A stretch of DNA of 64,000 nucleotides. It comes from Mesocentrotus franciscanus. Taxonomy: Eukaryota; Echinodermata; Echinoidea; Camarodonta; Strongylocentrotidae. The DNA lies in assembly GCA_037976565.1 (NCBI GenBank), contig CP137671.1, positions 10,306,158-10,370,157 on the forward strand, read 5' to 3'. The stretch's first letter is position 1; each line of letters begins with the position of its first letter. Below are positions 14,801 through 28,900 of the stretch, one piece after another. The notes under the pieces are model-generated. The model saw only the letters and a list, made by a program, of their open reading frames with translations, did no database searches and was not told the DNA's origin. The position numbers and the translations under genes are program-made.

Positions 14801-17800
14801 GGTACCATGAGTTAGAATTTTGAAGACATACAAGCAGACCTTAAAGCGAATGCGTTGTTGTAGAGGCAACCATTAATTAGAAGGTACAGTATGTCCAAAA
14901 GCACCCTACGATGTACATCCAAGTGCTATAAAATGCCCATGTGCCGAAGACACATCGACTCTCACGGAAGAAAACAATTTATTTTTCAGTTTATTGTTAT
15001 CTCTTCGACTAATTTGATGTAGCCAATTAGTAGAACCCTACAATGTACATCAAAGTGCTATAAAATGCCCATATATACCACAGACACATCGACTCTCACG
15101 GAAGAAAACAATTTATTTTTCAGTTTCTTGTTATATCTCTGACTAATTTGATGAATGATAAAGTAATTAAAAAGCCACGTCGTTTTACACACGTTCGGGA
15201 GGGACACGTCATGGAATATGCTTGTCATTCAACTTTGCGACGCTTGCACTCTTTGTTTTGATTGCTTTCATTCCTTACGGAATATTGCGTGTATATTTAA
15301 ATCTCTGTGAAGAGTGAACAGGTTTATCACGAGTTTGGATTAGAACGTGATGATCTACACATTTATGACGTTATTTCTGCAGCGCCAAACTCGTCCCACA
15401 CAAAAATACCTCAACCCCGATTTAATCAAACTGCGTTCCCTAATACCTCAGTCACACCGCTTCATATATCATGTCACACCAATGAGACCGACACCAGACC
15501 GAAAATATGCCGAACCAGACCGACACCAGACCGAACCAGACCGACAACAGACCGGACCAGACCGACACCAGTCCGACAACAGACCGAACCAAATAATACG
15601 ATACCTACAATACTCAAGTCACACCGCCAGACCGACTCAAAAGTAACCGATAACCGAATGAATGTTAGTTATTTGGGAGTAACAGGATACTGTAACTTTT
15701 TGGTCGGTCTGTTGTCGGTCTGGTGTCGGGTCTCATCGGTCTGTGGTCGGCCTGGTTCGGTCTGTTGTTGGTCTGGTGTCGGGTCACGTCGGTCTGGTGT
15801 CGGCCTGGTTCGGTCTGTTGTTGGTCTGGTGTCGGGTCTCATCGGTCTGGGGTCGGCCTGGTTCGGTCTGTTGTCGGTCTGGTGTCGGGTCTCGTCGGTC
15901 TGGTGTCGGCCTGGTTCGGTCTGTTGTTGGTCTGGTGTCGGGTCTTATCGGTTTGAATGAGGTATTATAGCAAAGAATCGGTCGGTTTGGAATAGGTTTA
16001 GGAGCCTGAACCGACAAGAAACCGACCCCTAGACCGTACAAAACTTACATTACGCTAAAAGGCCCTGTGTGGTGTCGGTTTGACAGTGTGACTGAGGTAT
16101 TAATGACTCCAAATCGACACCTATCCGACCGATTCTTGGTCATTCGGGATACTGCTATGATATCAAAATGAACACAACGAAAAAACACAAAGCACTTAAA
16201 TGAATTGGACGTGTTTCGGAGTCCGAATCATTTGTTGTTTTATTAACTGTTAATATGTTGACCTTTTGGAAATATAATAATTATCTCCGGCCTCGGCTTC
16301 GTTGGTGTGACAGGGGAGTAAGGAAGACTCCCGTATATGTTTCATCGCCTAGTAGACACGGTATGTGCCGAATGGAAATGCGAAAATATACATCTCTGTC
16401 ACTCTGGTGAGGTTTTGAGATTCCTGGGGTGTAAGGAGCCGGGGATTCTTTCTAGGGTAATTTCGCTCAACGTCATTACAGTCATTCTTTCTATCAAAAG
16501 CGTCTCCTCATACAGGATTTCTTCTTTCTTTGAAGAGAAGAGTTCTGGTTAAGATGAAAATTAATCTTTGAGCTTTCTCCTTCTTTGTACGTCAGTTTTG
16601 TCGTAGAAATATCCTCTGATAAGGACTGCTCTTTAAAAAAACCCCTACCATATTCGACAAGAAATTGCTGAAAAGTTTGGACCAGACTTTCATACTCATT
16701 TCTGTTGGCAGTGCATGCATGCGATTTTCAGGAAGATTGGACCGATTTCTTTTTTTCATTTTGATCATACCAAAACGTTACAGTTAACTCCAAATTCTTA
16801 CGTACTACCCAATCATCCGTTCCGGATTGCCTCCAGACAATTTCTTTCACAATGTAATGACACGACCGGTATTCAACTTGAAACTTTATCTTGAACGTTG
16901 AACATTAAAAGAGATCGAATTTCGTAACCGAGACAGAGGGGTTGAATTGGTGCGCCATTACAAAGGGCACACTTCAGACGCTTCGCCCCGGCTTTACGAC
17001 GAGATTTGCGAATTTCCCGAGCGTCTTTACGACAAGGAATCTGAGAGTTTATTTCTTCGTTACAGGGCTGTTACCTAAAATGTCAAAACAACCATACATC
17101 ATGATTATGTTCGTTGCTATGGAGGCATGAGCTTGAAGTTAACGACGCAAGGGTGATAATACATGGAACGAGATGTAGCAGAGGGGAGGGGAGCAAGAGA
17201 GAGGGGTAACTTTGAGTGAGCTGATGGGGGCGGGAGAGGGGTGGTAGAGGATGTCGGCCGCTGGGGGAAAAAGACAAAGGATAATATGGTGAATTGTCTG
17301 AGGAATGATGTAATATTTAAAAGACAAATTAGAACATTCAGTACTTTGTTAATGATATTTAAAAGTGTCCAATGAAATCAAAGGATGTGCAGCTATTGAG
17401 CCGTGATAAAGGATGCAAGAGATCCCTTTTCATTGTCTCTTTTAACAAAATATGTATTCAATTGTTTATCTATTCGTTGTATTGATAAGCCATAAGAAGT
17501 TTGGTAGTCCCAATCAAATTAAATAAAAAGACAGGGTTCACGCCGACTTCATGTCGATTTAAACGATACCGGTTACCATACTACCTCTTTCATGGACACT
17601 AAGAAAATGACTTTTATTCAGAACCACTGAAAGGTTCTCAAATTCCTAGCACCAGCTAATCTTTTTATTAAAGGTGTTTGAAGCACACTTTGAATAGTTA
17701 AGGCGTTTAGTAATCCTTATTGTTTTCATGGAGTACAATTAAAAAACGGTGCTTACCAAAAACCTGGAAGTACCATGTTTGAACACCCTTTCATTATCCC

Positions 17801-19932
17801 CCCCCCTTTCCCCTCTTTTTTTTTAGAATGCAGGCCATGAAGATTTATTATTATTTCTTTATTTTTCCTGTCATATTTCAGAACCCTGACGAATAACAAT
17901 ATCAACACCATCGACAGTTCAGCAGTTGAAATATTTGATCGACTTGATACACTGTAAGTATAACAAGAAAACGTAGCCTTAAAGTGAACCGGTAACATTG
18001 TTGAAGTTTGATGAAAAAAACTGCCTAATTTTTGTATGAAATGTTACTTTTTTATTGTATTGTATTGTGATGGTTATTTTACCTGACTGTAAGAAAGCAT
18101 AAATGCTTGTAAGTAAGCAACCAGACATATTCCTTCTACTGTACTAACCCACTAACATGCAAACAATCCTGAACAAATTCTCAAACCACAAAGATATTTA
18201 TGGTGTTCTTTGAAGGCGTCAATGTGTAACTCCCTCTAACAGTAAATTCTCCCAGTCAATTTTTCAACACTTAAATGTTTGGAATGGTGTATAGAGCCAA
18301 TTCATTGCTCTGTGACGATTTTCATTCAACTAAAATTTAATTTAATTATAATAATATAGTTGGGAGAATTTAGGAATCGATCAGATCAGTTTTTCCCAAT
18401 TGTTATGATTAATAATGTCTGTTTTCACTCAGAAATTTCAGATTATCTTTAATTGTACATCTAGCATTGAAGTCACTATACCTTAGCACCATTTTCTTTC
18501 ATCTGAACAATGTTACCAAGTCCCTTTAATTTATGAACGAAATTTCGGCCTATCCCTGAACCCCGTTTATTATGGAGTAATATACCACAGCACATACAAT
18601 ACACTAATTCTTTAAACTCTTTCAAATGTAAGTTTAAGAGTATTTATTGCTAAACGTCTTGGATATATGAAAACTTTATATTTCAATGGCACAAATTAAT
18701 GATACCATTCACGTTACATTTTATTGAGCAGGATGTTCGGTGCAAAACCGCCACTTGTCATGTAAAACAATGTACATGTATGTGGAGATGGAATCCACAA
18801 ATTTGTATCAATAAAACTTTGGGGCTTTTGCAGTTTGAAAGATTGCTGCTATCAGATATAAACAGGTGTATGTTTTGTTTCAATAATTTGTCAACTGATT
18901 TCGTTCGAAACAATGCCGGTGGATTAAACTTCACATTTATGAAGCTATGAAACTTTGTTCTGAATGTATTAGCCTTTTCCCCCTTTTACTCGTTAAAATA
19001 TGTACATTTTCTTCTTCAATATCTATTCAGTTGTGACACGCCTGTTGAATGGATTTTATCATTAATTTTAACGCAGCTTCCAATATATAAAAAACGATAT
19101 TTTTAATTGGTTGAAAGTAAACATGAGTCTTATTTTCGGAGTTTCATTCACAACGGCTTAACCCCCACAAAAAAATAATAATAATAAAAATGAAATAAAT
19201 GGTTATAATAATAATAATAACAATAAATAAATAACTAGTAAAAAAAATAAATAAATAAGAAGCAATGAATAATTAAACACAAATACAAAATGACGTCACG
19301 GTCTAGCGAACGTTAGCATAGATGAAACATGCAACCATTTTCTTTCTTCTTTTTGTCATTCTATTTTTCATCTTCATCAGAGATCTGACATCGAATGTTT
19401 TCGTCTGTGACTGCGACCTGTCTTGGTTCAGGAATTGGTTATTGAACACCGGTCACGTGGGCCATCAGATCACGGGGGCGACCTGTTCCTCTCCCCTACA
19501 GTACCAGAGAGAGGAAATCACCATTGCTGGATTCTGTCCTCCAAGTAAGATTAATTCAAATATTTAAAATAGTAGTGGCGTATCCAGGGGGCTTCGGTGG
19601 CATGCTCCAGAGATATGAAATCAGGGCTAGAGATGAAATCATAGACAAGAGCTAGATTCTGTCAATCAAGTAAGAGTTGTTGTGGCGTAGTGGATAAGTC
19701 GTCGGACGGTGGATCACATGGTTCGCGGTTCGTGTCCCGCTGCGGCACTAATGTCCTTTGGCAAGACATTAATCTACACTTGCCACTCTCCACCCAGGTG
19801 TTAAGTGGATACCGGTAGGAAGGAAGTCCTTGAATACTGTGAGCCCCGAAATCGGCAGCCTGGCATAGCCGGGTAATGTTGGAGCGCCTTGAGCACCTTG
19901 CAAGGTGGATACGTGCGCTATATCAGATTCAA

Positions 19933-19974
<42 letters not shown>

Positions 19975-22900
19975 AATATTTCAAATATTGGTGGCGTATC
20001 CATCCAAGCAGAGCCTGAGGTTTGAAGGGGGGCTGGGGTGACATGCTAGTTATTTACTACCGGAGAGATGAAATAACTGTAGCTAGTTTTTACCCTTCAA
20101 CTAAAACCTTGAAAAATTCAAATATCGGAAAATGGTTAGTTAATAGTGGCATACTGGGGGTGGGGGGGCTTGGGAGCCACACGCGCATCTCTTGAGCATT
20201 ACTAGAGAGTTTTAGGTGCGAGCATGCCATGAAGCCCCTATCCCTTAATAAAATAAATAATAATTTCCTGTAAATGCTTTAGTACTGCGGTAAAATTTGA
20301 AACCAATTTTCCAATCATTTCAAGAATTACTTATTTTCCTCTTCATCTCTCTCTCTCTCTGTTTTAAACTGTCCTCCCCTTTCCTTTTACGCCATTATAT
20401 AACAGATGTGGTTATGCTAAATATATTACTCATTGCGGATGTAGTATCGCTAGTGATATTCGTTTGTCTCGCAATGTATGGTCAATAAGGGATCTAGAAG
20501 ATCACGACTTTTCGTGCGCCGCTGCAACACTTCGTCAGGTGATAAAAACTAATGTAAGCAAGCGTGTTTTATACTCTACGGGATGTGGTTATATTTCAAA
20601 CAATTTTGATGGTGGATACTTAATTTAATTCAACTTTCATATCTTGTTTCAGGCGTCTGTTTTTTGTGTAATGGTGGGAGCGACGCGGAGTGTAACAGTC
20701 AGCCCAGTGCGATTCAGACGTGTAGCTCTTCACAGGTAAGCTATAGCATCGTTTTATTTGCCTTCGCTTGAAATTTGAATTTTGTACATGTTCAAGTTCA
20801 AGTTCAAGTTTTGTTTCCATTTTCAACAAGAAAAACACAAAATTATGTAGAATAAATAAATTACATAAATAACAAACAGAGTATACAAACGTAATTATAC
20901 AAGTGTGCATGTTAATTTTCTTTGCATAACAAAAGACATTGTTTATATAATTTATAATTTAGTTATAAGAAATTATACGATAATCATATCATACAATCTA
21001 AATCAAGAAGAAGAAAAAAAAAAATGTTGCTGTATAATTATTTATATGTCAATTGAAAATGGAGGGATCAACTAAAAAGCAGAGCTTGTAGAGTGTGGAC
21101 CCCTCAACAAATAATGTTATACAAAATTAACTCAATAATGAAACAATAAAATAACAAAACAAGTGTTGTGTCTACGAAGACTACTGAAAAGAACAGGGGG
21201 GGGGCATTTCATCAACATTTGTCGGCGACAACTGTCAGCGCTGACTAAATTTGACCAATCAGAGGCCTGGAAAATAGTCGGTGACAATAAAATTGTTGGT
21301 GAAAATGATATTAGTCGATGGTTTTCACCGACTAATTGTTTCATGAAACGCCCCCCAGGTATCAACATATAAGACGCAGTGTGGAAGCACAAGGGTAGGA
21401 TTATGAACTACATAGAAAAGGGGTGATACAAGAGAAAAGGGGTGAGTGGGTGTGGACCGCATGAATGAAGGACAGTGTATATGAGAAATAGGAAGTACGT
21501 AGGAATATATGCTTAACAAATATATGCTTAAACAGGGAAACTAAATTCAGTAATGTAGCTGGGTTTACTTTGCAAGGGGCACCTTTTTATTATGACTCGT
21601 GTTTATGCGGACAAAAAATTACAAAGTAAAAGAGTTAGAAAAATGTACATCATTATGCTTACAACTATTCTGATCCATTTCCCAAATTCCAGATAAATAT
21701 CTCTTCTTTATAATATGGATATTTATATAGCGCCGGTATCCGCCAGGCCCTGACGCTCATGGCGCTTTACACATATTACCCTGGTCGTAGCCGAGCTGCG
21801 AAAGTAACTAGCGCTCAAGCATATCGGGTACCCATTTACACCTGGGTGGAGAGTGGCAAATGTAGATTAACGTCTTGCCAAAGGACATTAGTGCCGCGGC
21901 GGGACTTGAACCCCGTACCTTGGTGATCTGCAGTTGGGTGACTTATCCACTAGACCACAACACCACAACACCTTTAGCTTTACACTATTACATAATCTGT
22001 CCAAAATAAATTCCTGGCACATTTCAACTGAATTATTTCCTCATTGTTGACTTATATATCAGAAAATATTACATTCAGGCTTTTTCTCCGTTTTCTTTTA
22101 GTTGTTTTTATTTCTCAAAATTAAGATTCTATCTTATCAATACATGTTATACATTCAGGTACTTTTCATACATAATATGGGCTTACAACTATATCTATAC
22201 ATAATATATCCTCATTGGTTACTTGAGAAGAAAAAAAATCACATTTGCATAAGTCAATATATTGTAGACCTTCCATTCAACTATCTAATGATTGCAAATT
22301 ATTCAATTCAGTTCAATTTATTAATTTCATAAAATACAAAGAAATAATATATGATAAAAGTGTGCCTGGGAAATCGCATTAAAAAGCCAGTGGCTTGCGA
22401 TAAAACACAATGATTCCCCTTACAATCATAGTCATGAAAACAGCAAATACCGAATACAAGCAAAGCACAAAACGAATCGAAAATCATTATCACATTACAA
22501 ACATTAAAACAAGTTAATAAAGAAACATAGAAAACAAAATATTTATTTATTTCAATTATTCATTTTTAATCTCGCCCTTTGGTTGTGTCCTTAATGGTCT
22601 ATGTATCATTCCATTCCATCGTCCATTTCAAGGGGGCATGTTTCAACGAAATCCGAGTATCGAACGGAGTGTACAGCATTCAGAAAAGTTGCAAGCAAAT
22701 CCAGGCCTGCCTCAACCAGATCAACGCCAACACCAGACAGTGCAACGCGGGAACAACCGATTCTACTTGCAGGACCTGTTGCCTTGGTGATCTCTGTAAT
22801 AGACCAGCATCAGGGGTTCTAGGTAGGATTTTTTTAAAACATAAATTGGAGAAATATATGTTCTACTTTCTTGTCTTTTTTTTCTTCCAATAAAGTCTTT

Positions 22901-25900
22901 ATTCAATTTTTTCTCAAAGCATAAAACAGTATAATTATAAGCAAATGTACAAAATGGTGGAAACATACGTTTGACAAACAAAGGTACAATGAAAAACAAG
23001 ATTCTAGTATCTAAATAAGCTGGACATGCCTCCATCTTTCAAGTAATAAAATAAACTTGTTGGTATAAAGTGTTTGTTGAACTTCATAATGATATTTTAT
23101 ACTTTTTATTGAAAAAGATAGAAATGATAAAGATCCCTTCAAACATCTAGTTTCTTTTACCTCAGTCACACCCACGAGACCGACAAGAGACCGACACAAG
23201 ACCGACGACAGACCGAACCAGGCCGACACTAGACCGACGAAACCCGACACCAGACCGACTCTGTGTTTTGATTATTATAATTTTGTTTTTAATTCACCAG
23301 ATGATTACACTCTTCCCGGATTCCCACGCGATCCGAGTCTGGCAGTTGAGACTACGACTCCATTCAAAACTAATACGGCAGAAGCGACTACAGTATCCGC
23401 CACTACCGAAAGTATAAGTAAGCGCTCTGGGGTTTTATGCTTTTATTACGGTTGATATATAAAAGCATGATATCTTATTTCTTCCTTAATCTCTTAACGA
23501 GCTATCGATTCCTCCCATTTAATGTCCTAAGGATCACACCTAGTTTTGCTACTGTCTTTTAACAGCAATTAACATGTACATGTATAACTTTTTATTGACC
23601 AATTTCTTTTGTTTTCACTGCTAGTAACGATGGTGGTGTAGCCGGCGCCGTGATGTTAGCCTTTGAGGGGACACTAGTGATGGGGAGGAAGAGGGGGGGG
23701 TTGTATGGGCACCGGTTATTCTATATTGGTTGATGATATATAAGAGAATAAGACCATTTGGTTAGAGGGTGGTGTCTTAAGATGTTTTTCACGCTGTCTT
23801 CCCCTTTCCTTTTCGTTCCCCCTCTTTGAGCCCCCTCCCCATTTGTTTTCCTTCATCTTCTCGCCTTTTGGTGTGGTTTGGAAGGGATGGGCACATGCCC
23901 CCGTTGAACGTAATTGTAACGATCGTAATGATTGTCTTAGCAACTGAAAGTAATTTAAATGCCATTTGTAATTATTTTGTGTATGTGCATGTTTAGTTCA
24001 TCTATGTACATGTAATAGGGATAGCCTAGTTACATTTCAATTAATACATGTATTGTTCTATACCAGCATGATGAGGGCCATTTCTTTTTGCACGATCACC
24101 ACTTTCTAATTTTATATATATCTTCGGAGAATTTCTATTTCCTATCTGGATATACCCTGCCATCCTATTCATATTATGCACGTTCACTGTTTATGATTTA
24201 TATTTTAGTTGTAGTATTTGCATGCCTTTATTTTACTCATGCATGTTTCCATTTTGTTTTACTTTCCTTTACCGTTCATTTCCCCCACCCAATTTCTTCT
24301 GTTTCACCCTAATTTGCATGCACTCAACTAATATAGACAAGTATACTACTGTCAATGACACAATTGATATGATCACAACATCATCTGCAGCACTGGAAAC
24401 AACCACGGCAATAACATCGGCAACAACAATGTCAGAAACAACTGCTATTGAAACAACAACATTACCTGTAACGACATCGAAAAATACTCCACCTATTGAA
24501 ACGACATTAACCTCAAACGAGACATCCGTCTCACAAACGCAAACGCAAACGCAAACGACAATGTTGTTGCAAACAACACCCTCTCCAAGAACACCTATTT
24601 CAAATACGCTTACACCTTTGGTAACACGCGTGTCCCAAACCACTGCGGATGCTGTTAAAACGACATCAGAGCAAACACAAACACCGTCATTTAGCACGAC
24701 ACCGGTGTTGCAAACAACACCCTTTCCAGGAACATCTATTTCAAATACGCTTACACCTTTGGTAACACGAGTGTCCCCGACCACTGATGATGCTGTTAAA
24801 ACGACATCAGAGCAAACACAAACACCGTCATTTAGCACGACACCGGTGTTGCAAACAACATCCTTTCCAAGAACATCTATTTCAAATACGCTTACACCTT
24901 TGGTAACACGAGTATCCCCAACCACTGAGGATGATGTTAAAACTACACCAGACCAAACACAAACACCGTCAATTAGCACGACACCGGTGTTGCAAACAAC
25001 ACCCTTTCCAGGAACATCTATTTCAAATACGCTTACACCTTTGGTAACACGAGTGTCCCCGACCACTGAGGATGCTGTTAAAACGACATCAGAGCAAACA
25101 CAAACACCGTCATTTAGCACGACACCGGTGTTGCAAACAACATCCTTTCCAAGAACATCTATTTCAAATACGCTTACACCTTTGGTAACACGAGTGTCCC
25201 CAACCACTGGGGATGCAGTCAAATCAACATTAGAGCAAACACAACCACCGTCAATTAGCATGACACCAGTATCAGTGTCAACCATAGGAATAACGCATGT
25301 TTCTACCTCACAAACAACAATTTTTTCGACATTATTGTCAACTACACAAGAGAAAACCACCGATTCAACATCCCGGTATACATCAGGGTTATCAGACATG
25401 TCTACACCAACATCTTCAACATATCCCGCAAAAGAAACCACGCCAATATCCACCACTTCGTCATCATCGTCACCTCCATCAACATCACCATCTCTGACAT
25501 CATCATTAGCGACGGGTACAACTACAGCAACATCACCAATGTCAACATTTGAATCGGTTGAGATGACCTCAGAGTCAGTTACAACACCGATATCAACACA
25601 AACTGTATCATCTAAGGAAGCTACAACAATACCAACAATGGAATCATCACCATCAGATTCAACTCAAATGTCAACTGATACAGATACATTTACCAGTACA
25701 ACTCCAGTACCTTCTCAATCAACTACCTCTGTAAGAACAACTCCGTTACCACTCGAAACAGCATCATCTACAAGTGCAACAACGCCTTTATCAATTACAA
25801 CTCCAGTATTGGATACATCACTTCCAACATCATCATTTACAACATTTGAATCAGGTACAACAATACACAATACACAACCTCAGACAACATCATCTAAAAA

Positions 25901-28900
25901 TACGATAGCGTCATCAACAAGCTCAACACGAAAATCGGACACACCACAATCAACACTTCAGATTACAACATCTCCGTTACCTGATACAACGCCAGCCACA
26001 AGTTCATCGCCGACATCTTATGAAACAGCAGACACCACACTGACAACAATATCAGAGACAGTACAAACGTCAAGAAATACACCAGCATCACCTCTGTCAA
26101 CATTAGGTACTACAACATCAGGGTCAGGTACCATAGAGACTTTTACGAGGTTCACATCAGAATTAAATACGCCACCATCAACATTGGCCACAACACAGAC
26201 ATCACAATCTACACCGTCAACGCCGGGTACAACCCATGAGACAACAATCTCAACAACATTATCGCATGTTCAATCAACTACATCGCCACCATCAACGTCT
26301 GATACACCTGGACAGACAACTTTAGGAAAAACATCTACAACATTGTATTCTGACTCAACGTCCATATCTTATACAACACGAATGTCATCGTCAATATCAT
26401 CTACCGATGCACCCATATCAACATCAACAGTTTCTGTTAATCCCACCACTGATCCTTCTAACACTACACCCACACCTGTCACGGGTATTTCATCAAGTAA
26501 ACCTGAGAGAACGACCATTCAATACACTACGCCAACGTCTACTCCGACATATAGCTCTACTCTCATGAACACAGATCCTTCAGGAACTACTTCCGCATCA
26601 GGAACTACGTCTGTGCCTAGCACTGCACCATCAACAATACCTTCTACGACATCGATGAGTGTTTCATCAACGACGCCGTCGACTTCTACGATGTCGCCAT
26701 CGTCGGAGCCGACGACGCTATCATCAACACCGTTGACGACTGCGGGATCAAGTTCCTCAGGTTCTACCCAGGTGTCGCCGACCACTTCCATATCAACTGC
26801 TCAAACTTCAAGATCCTCATCGAGTACGACATCACCAGTATCAAGCTCGTACTCGTCAACGCAACATTCGGTTGAGAGCACGACGGAATATCTGACCACC
26901 ACGAGAACAATCGGACGACCCTCGACTACCGCTCCACCAACGCCGTATTGTCCTGAAGAAACAACTTCTGACGAGCACGGTACGATCACATGGCTAAGGA
27001 CACCGGGGACAGAGACAGCTGAGGTGGAGTGTCCATACGGTAGCAACAACCATCAACCTGCTACAGCCACTAGATTCTGGTGAGTATTCCCGTAGGGAAG
27101 GTTCTTGTAGGTGTAATATAATTTTTAAAATGCTAATTGCTAAAGAGTCATTTTAGAAGCTTTTAGTCATGAACTAATAGTAACTCCTATTTTAAGCTGA
27201 CAAATCTCCGCCAATGAAGCAAAAACAAAATGAAACACTAAAATTAGAGAAATCTAAGCATATCTCTTTATGAGCACACCTCCCCATTTTGTTTTGCAAT
27301 AACGAAATCAATTAATTCGTTTCACTGTCGAAATATGTCGGAGAGACTCCATACCTGATATTTAGTTCCATTTCTTTTACTTCTTTTCTTTTGTTTCAGT
27401 CGTATGAAACGTGCTGATGTTACATGGGACGACCCCAATACGAGTTCTTGCGCAACCTCCAGCCAGGTCTTACAGAGATTATCAGAAGTTCCTATCACAG
27501 CAGGTGAGTAACCATAACAACCTCTCTAACCCTTTTCCCCGTTTATTCTTCTTTTCGACATATTAATCATACTATAAACTTAAAACAAAGATAAAGACAA
27601 GCTTTTGATGTCGCAATTTTGATCATTGTCTTTCGTATCCTTTCTTAATGAGCAGACTAAATTTTGTTGGTGATGTATTTTAATATTGATTATCTTCAGA
27701 TCACATGTATACTAAATAAAGTTAAAAATGGTTACGCTGGGGTTTCTGAGCCGTTTGCTTATTGCTCTCCAGGTTATTGCATTTTCAAAAGCTTCACAAC
27801 GTAGATATGACAATTATACAGTCAGTCTACCGCTTGGTAAGGGTTGAGTTCAAAATGACTTTGTGGATTGACAGATCAGCGTTAAAGAAAGATTTCTCCT
27901 GTCTATTTGTTTAATTAGTTTACGGTTACAATTCCATTCAGACCTTTAATAATATTAAGAAAATGTTTGTCTCTTTCTTTTGTTATCAAGATAATGCTCA
28001 AACCGTCTCTAAGAACTTGACAACTGTCACGAGTTCTCCGACAGAACTCAACGAAACCGATGTCAACCTCGCGGTGGACGTACTTGAAAACCTTGCCCGA
28101 TCTATCAACGAGTACGACAGTACGGAGGTCGTAGAAAACGCAGTAGATGCAATCAATAACTTAGCAGGGTCAATGATGGACACGCTTGTTGCCGGGCAAC
28201 GGGATGCGGAGATAGCTTCCAGGTAATAAATGATGATGTGATTTTAGAAGATGATGAGGATGAAAATGATAATGACGACGATGTTTATGACAATGATAAT
28301 TTTGATGATAGTGAAGAACCGGGTGATTGTTATTATTATTATTATTATGATTATCATTATCATCATCATCATAATCATCATAATCATCATAATCATCATA
28401 ATCATTATTATTATTACTATTATTATTATTATTATTATCATTATTATCATTATTATCATTATCATTATTATCATTATTATCATTATTATTATTATTATTA
28501 TTATTATCATTAAGATTATCTTTATGATTATTTATATGAGATTAATTATGAGTATTATTATGATGATCATCATCATTATTTGGGATCACCTAGTGCCTGG
28601 ATATCGTTATTATTATTATTATTATTATCATTATAATTATTATCATCATTATGATTATCTTTATGATTATTTATATGAGATAAATTATGAGTATTATTAT
28701 GATGATCACCATCATCATTTGGGATCACCTAGTGCCTGGATATCGCTATTATTATTATTGTTATCATTATAATTATTATCATCATTATGATTATCTTTAT
28801 GATTATTTATATGAGATAAATTATGAGTATTATTATGATGATCACCATCATCATTTTGGATCACCTAGTGCCTGGATGGGGCAAAGCTAACTATAACCCA

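Larger units (their letters stand above)
13768..17881 (+). other. aGPCR intron 4
   Basis: A 4.1-kb intron with two adjacent inverted-repeat elements (13820-14123 and 14138-14324), a 133-bp tandem duplication (14904-15154) and the ACCGAC-minisatellite element (15441-16103). Nothing supports a gene in 16104-17881. Confidence 0.6.

Noticed and set aside
15307..15960. 217-codon frame with Thr-Arg-Pro and Ser-Val-Gly repeats
   Set aside because: Lies within the inverted ACCGAC minisatellite of element E. Overlapping frames on both strands look equally repetitive.
19674..19760. Possible tRNA genes at the SINE heads (also 11998-12085, 42331-42405, 50105-50185)
   Set aside because: Box A and B are present, but acceptor stems do not pair and each is joined to the same SINE body, so they are SINE promoters.
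24269..25456. 395-codon open frame on the minus strand
   Set aside because: It is antisense to the mucin exon. ACA/ACG/TCA-rich codons read as TGT/CGT/TGA-poor antisense, and the 141-bp period keeps the frame open. No start context, no splice logic, and an unlikely Val/Asp composition.
28251..28772. 173-codon Ile/Met-rich frame
   Set aside because: Translation of an (ATT/ATC)n array just after the exon 12 donor, with no protein character.
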